Assembly: GCA_036768485.1 (NCBI GenBank)
Contig: JAVLUZ010000627.1
Coordinates: 496,001-560,000, forward strand
Length of the DNA stretch: 64,000 nucleotides
Direction of reading: 5' to 3'
DNA from: Mermis nigrescens
Taxonomy: Eukaryota > Nematoda > Enoplea > Mermithida > Mermithidae
Shown: in pieces, positions 26,001 through 41,000 of the stretch
Layout of the letters: each line of letters begins with the position of its first letter
How positions within the stretch are numbered: position 1 is the first letter of the stretch
Made by a program: the position numbers and the translations under genes
Notes under the pieces: generated by a model
Database searches by the model: none
Seen by the model: only the letters and a program-made list of their open reading frames with translations
Told to the model about the DNA's origin: nothing

Positions 26001-29000
26001 TTTTTTTTGGCTAGAACATTCCGCATTTGCTATTGATGAAAGTTCTATGTTTAGCATTAAGGCTTGGACGATAACGCATTATTTTAACTACATATTATTT
26101 AATATTTTTATTACTAAATCAAAATTTATTTTTTGTCGAAATTTTCGGTTTTTCACCAGTAGTCTGGATTTTAGTACATTTTCCTCAAGCCCTCATGTAG
26201 CCAAAACTTCTGTTAGGCGAATAATGCTTATTGGATTTGGGTATCGCGAAGTATTTCTTTGTCTCTTCATTGGAAGTGTAAAAAATTTGGTTTTTTTCGA
26301 GAGTGATATAGTTGAGGCGATTCAAATTACACTTTGGCAACAAAAACTCATCGTTGTTACCAAAAAATTGTAAAGAAACGTTAGACTTCTGAATTATATT
26401 CAAAACCCTACGTTAATTTTCCTTGGAGCTATAAGCATAGGTGGGCGGCACCAAATTATGGGGGGTGCAAGATTTTTTAAAAGTCAAAAAATGGCCTAAA
26501 AAGTTGTGGTATGGCGAAAAACACCATTTTTCAACGTTTCTCATCGAGCACTATCCATTGGCATCAAAAAATTGCAAAAAAAAACAAAAAAAATTCGAAA
26601 ATTGAATTCTGGGGGTATTTTGGTTTCCGGGGGTGCACGCCAGGCATGCCTTCAAGTAGTAGATTAATTCTAATTTTCTAATTTTCAATCATTAGTTGAT
26701 ATTGTTTGTTTCTGCTGATTTTTGGTTTTTTCTTCAAAATATTGCGATTTGGGGCAGGTACCGTATGATTCAGCGAGGTAGGCAACAGTGTAAGAACAGT
26801 AAATATACTCGTAGTTCAATCAGCTCAACCTAAGATTAAAATTACGAGATTATCTCTCAAAAAGTCGAATTTTTATGGGCAATGGGTGGTTTTTGCAGGC
26901 ACGTAGCTGGCCGTCCTATTTTGGGGGGACCAACCAACACCATTTTTTGGGGGAGGGGGCCAACACCAATTTTGGGGGAATAAGCCCAAAAAGCCAAAAA
27001 TAGCACAAAATAACGTTGAAAAAGTTCGATTTTTCTGAATTTGGGGGGTCCGGCCGGACCCCCCTTCCCCCAGAGCTACGTGCCTGTGGGTTTTATGATT
27101 GAAAAAGACGGTGAATTTTGATTCTAATTAATTGATTAAATTGATCGAATTTTATTTAATTAAATTTTACTTCCTATTCCGCGAGTATTCAAATTTGGCT
27201 ATATGTGCGTAGGTATTTTCAGTTAAATCATCTATGTCAAGTGGATGATTTTCCTGACTATCATGCTTTAATAACATTAATTGATAAATCTGTACTGTTA
27301 ATTCGAATTTACGTCTATGTACACAGGCCCATATCTAGGATTCGGCTAATAAGGGGGGGCATCGTAAATTGGTCTATATCTCGGGAAATTCGTCTGAAAT
27401 TATATCGCGAACGGTCACGTATTTCTGGGGAATGGGGGGTTGGACCCCCCAAAAATTCAGGAAAATCGGCGAAATAGGACCTTTTAAACGTTATTTTGTG
27501 CTATTTTTGGCTTTTTTGGGCTTGGTCCCCCAAAAATTGGTGTTGGTCTTCCTAGAATAGGACGGCCAGCTACGTGCCTGCTCGCGAAAACCGGATTTTT
27601 TTGTCATTTACTGACCTGCTCTATCCATTAAGACCGTAAAATTCGAAGTTTTCGGAAGAAATTTTCTTTTCACTCAAAAAGTGTCATTTTTGGTCGCGCT
27701 TGTGCCAAAATTATGGAAATTATTTCACATTCTATATATATGGCGCCAAGCGCCGAAAATTTGAAGATTTCGCGTCAAAGATATGCAATCTTACATCTTT
27801 TCGCGTATTATCTTACCTAGCAAAAATTTTATTTTCTGACAATGACAAAGGGAGGGAGGGCGGCCATCCCCTATATTCTTAATACGGCCCTGTATGTACA
27901 TACGTTCTCGAAAATTAGTATAAAGCTGCCTCTTCGAATCCAGGGCCCTGTTTCAGTATCTTTAGGCCTAAGCCAGGCTTAAATATCACCTCAATCTTCA
28001 AACATACGTGGCCAGGTTTGAGACTGGCTTAAACCACGCTTGAGCCAGGTTAAGCTAAGCTTAAGCCTGGCATAAGCTAGGCTCAAAATTGGCCACGTAT
28101 GTTTAAACATTGGAGTAGGTTGAAGCCAGCTTAAGCCTGAAGATATTGAAACCGGGCCCAACCAACGCTTGTAACGCGTTTCTGATTGGTTTTGAATTAC
28201 ACAGCATCAAGTTTATGTTTTTAAAATTTTTATTGATCTTTTATCAACGAATGTAATGTGTAGGTAAGATCAAGTATTCCGAAAAAGTTTACGATGCCTG
28301 TATGGAATCTTTCGATGCATTGCCCCTTGCCGCTTTAATGAATCAACAGTTTTTATGCGTCCACGGTGGTCTTTCTCCCGAAATTCATACGTTAGATGAT
28401 ATCAAAAAGGTAACTTTAAAATCAAGCAATTTCGAGTCACGTGACTGTAATTTCTTGGAATTATGTAAGAAAAACAGTTATCGTGAAAAAATAAGATTAT
28501 AAGAATAAATCACCGAATAAATTCTTTCATTTACGAAAAAATATAAGATTAATCTATTTAGATTTGTATGTTATCTTAAGTTTAATATAGTTTAATGATA
28601 AAAAGTACCTCTTTGAAACATAATGCTTGAATTGCATTGTTATACGCTTTCTTGTGTTATTTCGATGAAATAATAAGTTTAAACTTTTTTTTGCTTAAAA
28701 TGAAGTTTGGATGTAATCTGCGTACATTTCTCTAATTTTTCCCGTCTGCATTAAACGTATTCAGAAGTGTTGCGCGTTGTCCTTTGATTAAAATTTTTTT
28801 AAGTTCTATTGTAATATGCTTCCTACTTTGCTTGTAAAAATTGATAAATTCAAGCTAAAACTTTTGTTTAAAATATAAGGTTTTCCTAAAATTAATTGCC
28901 AGGCTACGTTAAAAATTAAAATTTGAATTTGTCTTAGCTTGACCGATTCAAGGAGCCTCCGGCGTTTGGCCCGATGTGCGATCTTCTTTGGTCGGATCCG

Positions 29001-32000
29001 CTGGAAGATTTCGGCACCGAAAAGAGCTCCGAGCAGTTTACACACAACTCAGTGCGGGGTTGTTCCTACTTCTATAGGTACGCTTTACACTAAAAATGCG
29101 ATTTAATGTTTTAAGCGTTTAATGCGCATTGAAGCATGGAACCCGACTCTGAACGAGCTTCAAGCGCTATATATTTTTAAGAAATATTTATCGATAATTC
29201 CCGCTTTAAAAGTGATTGATTTAGTTTACACTTTGATATCTGGAATGCCTGTATTACTGCGATATTCTGTTAGGACCTTATGCGGCTGTGCGTTCGATAT
29301 TCAAGGCTTTTAACACGCGAATGTTACCTAGTGTTATAAACTATTATAATAGGGGCCTATGTAGTTTGAACTGTCCGTTTCCTCAGGCACGTAGCGGGGG
29401 ACTGGGGGGGTCAGAGTCCGACCATACATGGCAGCAGAAATTTGGGGTCAAGATTTTTTGAAGGTCAAAAAATGGCCTTAAAAATGGTGATATGGGATAA
29501 AAGCACCATTTCGACGTTTCTCATCAGCACTACCATCGGCATCAAAATAGTGCGAAAAAAACGAAAAAATTTTCAAAAATTGATTTCTGGGGGTCTTTTG
29601 ATTTCTGCGGCGGGTCTTTTGGTTCTGGGGGGGTCCAGACCCCCCGATCCCACGCCCATATGGGTCCGACCCCCCAAAATTCAGGAAAAACCGGAAAATA
29701 GGACTTTTTATACGTTATTTTATGCTATTTGTTGGCTTAGACCCCCCAAAATTGAGTGTTGATCCCCCCAAAATAGGTAGGGCCAGCTACGTGCCTGCGT
29801 TTTCTGTGCAAAATAAATTTTTGAAAGTTTTTATCACATGTTTTGATTTTTTTAGTCCGTTTTGTGTCGCTAAAAGTTAATTTCACCGCGCAATTTTTCT
29901 GTAAATTACGTTCGACTGGAACGCTCTCACGTTAATAAGTGATGGGCATATATTCGCAGTGTGTATTTTAAGAGTGTATTATAATGTTTTAAAATGAACT
30001 TTACATTCCTAATTCAATCAAACTATTATATCTTATATGACAGCTTGCGTAATTTCAACTGCTTTTTCATATTGACTTTTTCGAATGATATACTAAAGAG
30101 CCTCTTCACGGATAATGTAAACTAGGAATCTGATTTTTGCTGTGAAGCGCTTCTCGCCGTGCGAAATAAAAATTTAAAACACTATGACTGAACTAGTTTT
30201 TTTAAATTTGTCATTTTATGCGCAATTGCTCTTTAAGATTATTTATTTGTCCGTTATAAGCTCCGGCTTGCTTTTTGAAAACCACATTCATTAATTTGAA
30301 TTTTCGTGCGAAATTCGGCACGTTTATCGGTCGAAAACAAATTTATCGCAGTGTATATCCGGTCCGGTGATCATAAATTACTCCTCTGCGTTTTACCTAT
30401 GTATTAATTTGCGCATGTATCATTAAATAAGCGCGCCGCTCACCTGCGAAACGCGCGAATATTTATGCGTTTTTCGACGCCTCGCTATCGGATTTTCCGC
30501 TCTGTATATTTAAGACCAACGGCAAAAAGGTATTAAACAAGCTCTCCTGTAATTTATCTGCTTTTTATAATTTATGAATAAATACTATGACCACTGGCTA
30601 TAGAATTTCTCGTCAAAAAATGACCGGTTCCGCCCTTACTTTCGTCTACCGAACGCAATTAGCATCCATGGCGTTTCTCGGATACGCGTTAAGCACGTAA
30701 TTTCGCGTTAATTCCTTGGAAACTGCGTATAACGTTGGCGTTGTTCAATCGGGTTGTCGGCGTAATAAAACAACGTGTTATACGACGATGTAATGGGCAT
30801 TAATTCGCGCGTAATTATACTTATCAATGTTACAACATAGGCGCATTTATAACACCGGCAGCAGCGCGTGGTATAAATGCGCCCATCCTATAACGCTGAT
30901 ATTGCGCAATTATCGATTTTTGCGCCCAGGCGTTTAGCGTTGAGCACTAAAGCACAGGATTCTGCTAATAATGACTTCATGCCGATGAATTTAAGCGAGT
31001 ATCGCGTATTGAATCCTTCTCTTTGGGGAATACTCTCGCTAAAGAAGATTCAAAAATTTAACAGGCGCGTCGTCCATAATGAACAAATCAAATATTTTTA
31101 ATACCATTTAAGATGCTTTACGCAGTTTTACAATGCGGTTCAATCGCATTTGATTGAAGCATTTATTAAAAAAACAGGAAGTTCAAATTTCGTATCGAAT
31201 GCATAAGCTTGCTTAGGCCTACAACTGTTTTATTTTGAGCGATTGATAAATTGAAAAATGGATGGGTAAAAGTGCTAAAATTATAATGAAGGAGGACTAG
31301 AAAAAATGGCTAGCACTGTGAAAAACAAGGGATCATTCAAAAAGACCATAAAGCGGAGGGAAATTAGGCAATAAAAATTGTCCAATGATTTAAAACAGGT
31401 TTTTCTAGTTTGGCTTTACGAATGGCAATGGCATGTTATTTGGCTTTAATATGTACGCAATGTGTTTGTGCCAACTTTGGTGTTTGATTTGCCGGGCAGC
31501 GCTCGAGGAACGATAGAACTTGAATCGCTTTCATCCGTTTTTCATTCTGTGATTGGGTACTTTGAAAAATTTAATTTTCTGCCCTTCTAGTCTTTGAGAA
31601 TTCTGGGACTTATAAATTTTTAGAATTCTTTTATTTAATGCAACTGTGCTTCAAAGAAAATTGGTCCGGAATAGAATTAAAAAATTGTAAAGGTGTAGCA
31701 AAGCTTAAGGCGATTAGGTTTGTATGCAAAGTTCTATTCGTAAAAGTAAAATACAGGAAAAACGTTTCTGATCAAACGATTGTCTATATAGACAAACTTT
31801 TTTACTGAAAAAGTAGCGTTTGAGGGCTAATCTTGGAGCAGTTAGGAGCAAACCTGCACAGCATTGTAAACTCTGGAGGGAGTGAAATTCTAATGTTCCT
31901 TTTTTGGGCCTAAAAATCGTGGGTACGCGTCAAAAACATCGTTTTTCAGCATATCTGACGATGCTCTATTTTTCTAGAGCATATAAACACACAATATTTG

Positions 32001-35000
32001 GAAAAAAGTCAGAAAAAGTCGAATAAATTGAACAAAATATAGTTAAAACGTTAGGATACGCACCGAAAATTTGACACTTCTGAGCAAATAGATAGTAAAA
32101 GTGCTTATAGCACCTTTCTGCTAATTTTTAGGAAAATTTTGGAAAGCTTTTGAAAAATCACAAATTCTGGGGTGGGTGGAAAAATTTCTGGGGCTTATGG
32201 AAACCCTCTATAATCATGTATGGTTTGGAGTGGACATCTAATTCTGCACGTATTAAAAATTTTCGTTTACTTAGTACATAAATCATAGTTTTACTTTTCA
32301 TAAGGTGGACAAATGGTATCGTTTTTTAAAGAGGAGACCTAACATTAGATATTTGAAAAAAGCTCAAGAAACCAAATTTTTGGCCATACCAACCTCAACA
32401 ACCATAATAACCATACCAGCCGTAACATCATAATAAAGGTCTGCTCAAAGTCACCATAAGGTTCCTAAATTTTCCGTATTTTCATCTCACAGGTCAAAGA
32501 CATGGTAGAATCTCGCTTTCCAAATGAAAACTGATATGACACCCCTAATTCTTGATTAGCAGTCGGTTTCCATGAAAAACTAGGAAAATTGAACGTCTCG
32601 GAAGAATCGCCTCAGTTATAGCGTTTTTACTAAAAAGAAAACTCTTGTTTTGTAAGAAAATAATTTTTCCACTCTATTCTTCATTATTTACATAACTTCA
32701 ATATTTTATACGATCACGGTAGCCTTCAGTACGATTATATACTGTTCGTCGGATTATTGCGGTAGATATCGACTTTACATTTTCTTTCCTATATACTGAA
32801 TATTGTTTGTCTGCGGAAAAACTCACTGGAAATCGAAGAATTTATAGGCTTTTCAACCAAAATGATAAAGATGGGAGAAATAATTTATTTGAAGCTTCAC
32901 TAGAATAGAAGGCCGATAACATTATCAGGCCTGAGATGAAAAGCCATCCATCTCGATGCTTTGCCTTTCAAAATTGTACATCATTCCCCAATGATTCGCT
33001 TGTAAACATAGCATGTGTAATGTCAACGACGTTTTTGGTTCAGAAATGCTCTTATTGATTTTTCTTTGCTCCCTTATACCGACATTCTGCGGTTATCATC
33101 CGCAAAGTGATTTAATGGATGAATTCATCCATTCTATTCAACGCTAGCAGATCAAAAATGAATGAATGTATAAACCCATTGGATATTGTTTTTCCTAAGT
33201 TCAGCTGCGAAATTAATGAGAAGCGTGCTATTATACGTAATATAATATCACGCGTTAGCTCGGATGAAGAAATTGGTTCGGAATAACTAATTAAACATTA
33301 ACAATTCTTTTACTATTCATTGGCTGCATCGAATAGGTTGTTTTCCTTCTCTCTCTTTCATTCCTATTTCGTATTCTCGGCTCGTCATTTTTTCTTATTC
33401 AAACAATAGCATTCCTTCTTTCGAGCTTACTGTATCTTTTATACAAGAGCAAAAACCAAATCAAGCAATCGTCCGTTGGTACCTCAAACGAAAATTTGCA
33501 TATGAAGCGCATTGTTATACAGTAACAGTATATTCCGAGCCGGTATATTCAAATTACGTATTCCTCGCGCATTGTTATCAAATGTAATCAATCGGTATCG
33601 GAGTGCCATTAACGCCGCGGCGTTGTGTCATTATCGACCCGATATCGCTTTTATTTACGCAGGCCTAATCTTCAATCTTGCACCGAAAAAACTATGCTTT
33701 CTCGAAATATGCATAAAAAGGAAACGGCCCAATAAACGCTTCTACCATAATTCCGCGCAACGACTCGCTGACACGTTAAATCGCTTATTTCTGGGAAATT
33801 TTCCTGATAGAATTTCTTGGAAAACTATCAATTTTAGGCGCATTGTTGACGGATGAGAAAAGTGCAAAAACGGAAGCAAAAACTATCATGTTTACGTAAA
33901 TAATGCTCCTGATAAAATTGATACATTGTTCGCTACCCCCGAGATTCGGAATCAAACGCCGCACAACCATGTAACTGATTATGCCGAAATGGCGCGTTCG
34001 TTATCTTTGCTTATTCGCCGGATCGATCAACTTAGAATGGAGATTTTTAGCGAAACGTTTGAAAGGCAAACAAACATACAAAGAAAATGTCAGAAAAGCA
34101 AAGTTATACCTAAAAACAACACGAATCATCTTAAAGTATAGCGTATTTCGATTCGAATCGGGTTTGGTTCAATTTTCGGAACGAAAAACGTTTTCTGGCT
34201 TAGGCCCTTGAATTAAAATAAAGGGCATAACCACACATGGGCGTGAGGCCTAGGGGGTATGTTCCCCCAGAAGTTTAGAAAACCCTCCCAGAAATCAAGA
34301 TACACCCAGAATTCGAATCTTGAGATTTTCTCCGCTTTTTTGGCGAGTTTTTGATGCCGTCGCTCGATCTCAAGGATCTAAGACGTCGAAAAATGGTGTT
34401 TTTCAGCCATACGAACAACGTTTAAGACCATTTCTTGACTTTTGAAAATTTTTTCACCCCTGTATTTCGGGCGGCCCCGGAATCCTCGAGACCCTTGCTT
34501 CCACAGTACGTGCCTGTCAAGGGGCCTGGATTGACATTCTCATCGGCATCAGCGTGACAGCCGACCAAAAAATTTACACACAAGCGCCTTCAATATCACA
34601 CTTTTCGAATCTTTAGTTGTCTTTTTATTTTATTGTTCCATATGTTGTTCATCATAATTATTCTTTTATGTAAGTTCCTTAACTTGCCCAGCTCCCCATT
34701 GCGCAAGAACGTTGAAAAATCGTCAAAATTACATTTCGCTCGTCAGGCTACTTTGGTCTATGCTACTAATTATCATGTTAGTACACCGTGCGCTATGTAA
34801 AATGGAAAGAGCAGCAGAGCACGTGTGGGGGTTCGGACCCCCCCCAAATTCGAAAAATCGGAAAAATATGACTTTTCTTTAAACGTTATTTTGTGATTTT
34901 GGCGTTTTTGGGCTTAAACCCCCAAAAAAATTGGTGTTGGTCCCCCCAAGATAAGACGGCCAGCTACGTGCCTAAAGAGCAGTCCTTAAAATTTTGCTCC

Positions 35001-38000
35001 GATGCTGTTCCCTCATATTCTTTTTTAACCGAAAGAAGCGCTGACGACGGCTTATGATTCGCCTTTACTCAAAAATAGTCGTCCCGACTGAAAATTTCTT
35101 GATCGGCTATCACTTTATTGCAAGTAGAGATTAAGCGTCCGCGACAGACGTGTGTCTTGGGGGTTCTGACCCCTACTCGCAGAATGGCAACTGACGCCGC
35201 GCAAAATGGCTGCGCCTTCCAGAATTGTCGATCTTTTGTAAAAGTTGATAAAAGTTGTAGAAAGTAGTGTCTTTTTAGGCGTTTTTACATCATTTCTGGT
35301 TCCAAAAATCTCAAATTTTCTGCGCTTCGTGCCACACGCACATTTTTTGACTATATTTTGTTCAATTCACTCAATTTATTCAAATTTGTTTGAGATTTCT
35401 TTTACGTTTTTATGTTCTAGAAAGAGCGAGCATTGTCTGAAACGTCAAGAAACAGTGTTTTTCATGTGTACCCATCGTTTTTGTAGCCCAAAAGGCACTT
35501 TTTAAAAATTCTTGTGCCTGATTCCCCCAGAATTTCCATGCTGTACATGTATGGTCCGCGATTGTGCGTTTATGCCAAAATCATGTGCGTGGTGTTCGTT
35601 CTTAGTACAGAAATAGGACCTGAAATTCATTAGCCCGAGACGGTGTTTTTTTGTATTCGGCAAAGATTTTTCACGATGTACAAAGACTTTTGAGGGCCGT
35701 CTTTGTACATGTACAAAGATGTGTGGTGAGACAAAAACAGCAAAAAAATTTAAAACTCGGAAAAATTTTCGGCACTCCGCGCCGGACATGAGTAATTGTG
35801 TGTTCTATATATCTCTATAATGTCAGAAATTGCATTTTGAAATGAAAAATGTCAAATTTTGCGCTTCGCGCCGTTTTGAGACGATTATTAGTGAATTTTG
35901 CCCTCAGAAACCCAGAAATTAGCTAAAATACACTACAAAATGTCGAACAACTCTGTTTTTACTACACTAAAATCGCTACTGTACCATATTATAGTACCCA
36001 AAAATTTGTGTGTACAAAATGTACAAAGACTTTTAGGGACCGTCGTCGTATGTATATATATATATATATACATGTACAAGGTCAGACTGTAACAGCATAT
36101 GGAAAACGCTCCTGCTGAGCTGAATGCAGATTGGCAAAATCTTGATCTAAACGCCTATTCATTTTGATTATTTTTACTGATCCGTTCCTTTCTTCAGTTT
36201 AACAAAAATTGTAGCAAGGAGATTAATGAGAAATGATATGATCGTGTCCTAGTCGGATTGAAATTTTTTTTATTTTCAAAACTTCTTATAGTTACAAAGT
36301 GAAGATCTAATACTCTGCTACTATGATTCAATCTGGAATAAGATGCATCCTTTACAGAATAAATTGGAAATTGAACAAAATATCATCAACAAATGGGTAT
36401 ACAAATGGGTACACTTTTGAGACAAAATATAGCTATAGACGCTTAAAATAGCACACTTTCTACGATTTTTTTCGGAAAATAGACAGTTCTTGGGGGTCAG
36501 GCAACAGATGTCTTGTGTAAGGTCACTGTCCGAGGCCATTCTGCGAGAGTCAAAAGCCCCTAAACTTCCCGCCCCCCCCCAAGAACACGCATTCACTTAT
36601 TACATTTATTAGGTACGTACCTGTTTTAATTACATATATTTCCTCTCTATGCATACATATTCTGCTGTTGACATAAATTTTCTTCATATTAAGGATTAGT
36701 GATGTCCATACATGATCTTGAAGGGTTTAGCCCGCCCAGAAAAATTTAAACCCCGCCGCAAAAATTTTTTAACCCCCCTCCCCAGAATTGACGATTTTTT
36801 GAAAAGTCTCAAAAATTTTATAAAAATTTGTAGAAAAGATACTTTTTTAGAGCGGTTTTAGCCATCTGTTTGCTCAAGAGTGGCAAATTTACAGCGCTTC
36901 GCGCCATTATACTCATGTTTTGACTATATTTTGTTCAATTTGTTCCGATTTTTTTTGAATTTTTTATGATTTTATACTCTAGAAAGATAGCGCATCGTCA
37001 GAAACGCTGAAAAACGATGTTTTTGACGCCTACCTACCATTTTCGAATCCCAAAAAGGCACTTTATAGTTTCTACCCCCCCCCTCCCAGAATTCCCATGC
37101 AGTGCATGTATGGTGATATCCCAGTGCCGCTTTTTTCACCGGTGCCGGTACCTTCTGTACCTGCGCCGTCGCCGGTGCTAGATTAGCATATCATAGGACA
37201 CTTTAATTTTCTACGTGTTTTTCACTAGATCTACCTTGTCTTACACTATTTTTTGGTTACACTGTTATTTCTTTATTGTTTGGTATAACTTATACTGAAA
37301 GAAAAAATATAAACTTGAATTATAACAAAAAGAAAATTCTAAGAAAATTTAAATTTCATGAGAAAGAAAGTGAATACGTTTGTATCCGACTTTGAATGAC
37401 TTTAAATGTTGCACAATTACGAGTGCAACGTGCAAAAGTAGAATTCTACTGTCGAAGTTTACGGGGAATGCGTTATTTAATTCAAAAATAACTCGCATAG
37501 TTAACGTATCAACCAGCTTCAACGAACAATATAAACGGTCAAATCGGCTTTTATGATTAACTTTCGCATTTTGCAAAAATTTTGAAGACTTATCTTATTC
37601 TGCAGTTCTATCCAAATATTTCTTATTTGGCCAGCCAAGGACTCTAATTAACAATAAGTAACCTCCCTTATGTCTTTTGTCGTTATATCGATGAAAAAAA
37701 GGACTTTTCATTCATAATTTAATTAATATTTGTCTGTCTTTTATAAAGCACCGGCACCGGCACCATCCTAGCACCGGCCCGGTGCCGGTGTCCACGACAT
37801 CACTATTAAGGACCATGCACGTGTGACGCGATTGAATGGATAGTTTTTTATCCCCTTACAATCGTTCATTATTCTATAAAACCTGCTCGATTTTGTTTTG
37901 ACTGAGCAAACTCGCTCGAACTAATCAGTGAAGTTTCTTGGCACAATGTCATCCGGCTGCCTGGTACACCGTTCTCATATTGCATTTAGCGCCGAAAAAG

Positions 38001-41000
38001 ATTTTGAGATTGAATTTTTTCCCGCTTCGCTAAAAGTGTACATTTTTCATATTTCTTGCGAGCTCGCAAAACTTTTCGCGCGCTAAAAAGAAGCGGCCCG
38101 GCTTACATCTCTTAATATTAGCTTCTATCGTCAATTACGCGCGTTGCGCGACCACATGTCGTTTTCCCATAGCAATTACTTTGGCGACTTAAATAACTAT
38201 TTGTTCTAGAGTTAGATGCGAGCTGGCTTTTTAAAATCAAATCCGTAAACGCAAAGCGTGTAAATAAAGTAGCTACGTACGCGGAAGCTCTTGCGGGGAA
38301 AATGATATTGCGAAAAACGCGCGCAAAATCGGAAACGGCGTTAATGGCGCTTTTAAAATGCGAATAAACGTTGTTGTGTTGTAAAGAAAATAAATTTTAT
38401 ATATCGCGCGGATTTACACATAAAGTAGGTAATCCAATTCAAGAGCCATCTATGCTCCAGCGTAGCTCTCTGCCTCGTTTATTTCGACACGTGTCCCTTG
38501 CCTCTATTTGTTTTTGCTTTATAAGCGCGATAGCTTAAATAATGAACGTCTTTGCGAGATTAAGTAGCAGCCGGTAGTATTATCGATCGACCGTTCGTAT
38601 AGCTAAATAATGCGAAAGCGGATGTGTTGTGTTTACAAGGTAATAAATTTGCATATTTGCCAAAAAAAGACATTCGACCGATTTAAAGTGGTTCCTTATT
38701 CCTATACGCTATCGAGATGAATATACTTTTATAGGCACATGTTACAAATTTGTTTTAACAATTCTGTATAATGTCTCACTGGGTACCAACCAACCGTACG
38801 TGCACAGCATGGAAATTCTGGGGGGTTAAATTATACCGTGGCTTTTTTGGGTCCAAAAATGATAGGTTCGCGTGAAAAAATATCCTTTTTCAGCGTTTCT
38901 TACGATGAGAGCATTAGAACATGAAAATCAAAAAAAGTCGAAACAAATTGAACAAAATATGGTCAAAACATGAGTATAATGGCGCGAAGCGTCGATTATT
39001 TAGTACTTTTTAGCAAATAGATAGCTGAAAACGCCTAGAAATAAGATTTTTAGAAAGTTTTTAAAATTTTCAAAACAATCGTCAATCCTAGGGGAGGGCG
39101 GGGTAAAAAAATTTTGCGGGTGGTCAAAATTTTTCTAGTGGTTGAAACCTCCCGCCCCCCATCCTTTGATCATGCATGGTACTAACTTATTGTTTTTCCA
39201 GCATATACTCGTATTTTTTCAAATATATAGTTATTATGCAATGATTATTGTTTTTTATTGAAGTACACTGTATTTTTATTGGAGTTTTTATTGAAGTACA
39301 CTCTTACGCATAACTTTTAATTTGTTTTGTTGCTGTAACTTAAGGAAAAGATTGATGTTTACAAAAGTGTATAGTGAAAGGACTATAAAAGAGGTTACTC
39401 ATTGTAACCCATTTGTTCTGTTGCGCTATACTTACTGTTTCAAAGAACGTTTGTTGTTTTGCGCTACGGTTGACTCGGCCATACTAATGATTGAAAAAAT
39501 TTTGTTTAAGAAAGTTTGTAGCTTTTTGTTGGCCCTCCCTGTCCTCACATGTAAGTTAGAGGGTGAAAGGGGTATTGCCCCTGAAGGGTTAGGCAGAAAG
39601 GTAGTGTCCGGCGATTTTGAGCTGACGGACAGTTTCTGCATCATTTTTTAAGGGACAAAAGTTGTAATCGGATGCATAATTTTATGTACTTTTTACTAAA
39701 AAAGCGGCCAAAATTGTATGAAGATGATCTAAAACACCAAAATTTCTTGCCATGTATATCAATTTCATTATTTTTAGCGTTAAAAGCGATATAATAGTCA
39801 AAATGGACTTAACAATGATTTTAAAATGCGGTATTAGTATGAAAAAGCATTTTAAAGGCTTTTTTGACCATTTTCGTCATTAAAATAGCAAAAAAATCGG
39901 AACACTAAATTTATTGGTTTGGATTTCTGGAATTTTACCCTCACCCCCTTCCGCCGACCCTGACCTTGTGCATCTATGCGCTGCAAGCTTGTTAGTTGAA
40001 TATTTTATTTTCTCTTCAGCTATTCGGCGTGTTGTGATTTTCTTCAGCATAATAATTTACTATCAATCATTAGAGCGCACGAAGCTCAGGATGCAGGGTA
40101 AGGAAATTATCTATCGACTCACTGACAAATTTATTTATTTATTTATACTTATGGGTACATTTGATCGACCATTTATTTTTTGTTTGTTTTTAATTTAAAT
40201 ATTGAATATATTTTTAAGATATCGAATAATTTAAATGTTGAATATTTTAAGATATCGAATGTACAGAAAAAGTCAAGCAACGGGTTTCCCTTCGCTGATT
40301 ACGATATTTTCAGCGCCAAATTACCTAGACGTTTATAATAATAAGGGTACGTTAGATCTAATTTTTTATAGGCATACAATTAGTCGTATGACTGTCTTAA
40401 ACGGATTACGGTGATCGTATTGTAACGGCTTGCAAGTTTGGGTGGAGGAGGGTTCCCTGAACATTTTTATCGGGGGGGGGGGGTTAATGACCTCTAATTT
40501 TTTGCCAAAATCGGTCAAAAAAAAAACACCTGAAAACGGCCAATAATTTTTTTTCGCAAAAATGGGGTCAAAATTCTACTGGCTTCGGGAGATTAACTTT
40601 ATATGGGGGGTATCCCGCATCCCCCTGTATGACGGTAACTAAGTGCCTGTACTTTACACAACTCTTGCGCCCAAATTAAATTTTACGTCAGTTAAGCCGC
40701 ATTTTAATTGTCGTTTTTTAGACCACACTCTCTGCATATTTAGCGCTCATCATATACATTTTATGCGTATTAAATAAAATCTAAGATTTCTCATCTTAAA
40801 TTTTGAATTCGAAAAATGCGCTTTAAACCCGTATTGTAATGCGTGGCTTTCATAACTATGTTGTGCGGCTTTTTGGGATCTTTTTTGGATCATCCAAAAC
40901 TTTTCTCGAAATAATGAATATCGTCTGGGGGCAGTGGCGGATCCAGGATTTTCCTAAGGGGGGGGGGGGGCGGCGGTACCCCTAAGGGGGGGGGCGGAAC

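Noticed and set aside
25936..26373. 145-codon + strand frame in the intron after exon c
   Set aside because: It begins beside a family E insertion, is rich in AT-type residues (Phe, Ile, Lys, Ser) and shows no recognisable motif.
39322..39651. 109-codon frame before exon f as an alternative exon
   Set aside because: It overlaps a family I repeat, and its frame has no calcineurin similarity; exon f is fully explained by the acceptor at 40011-40019.
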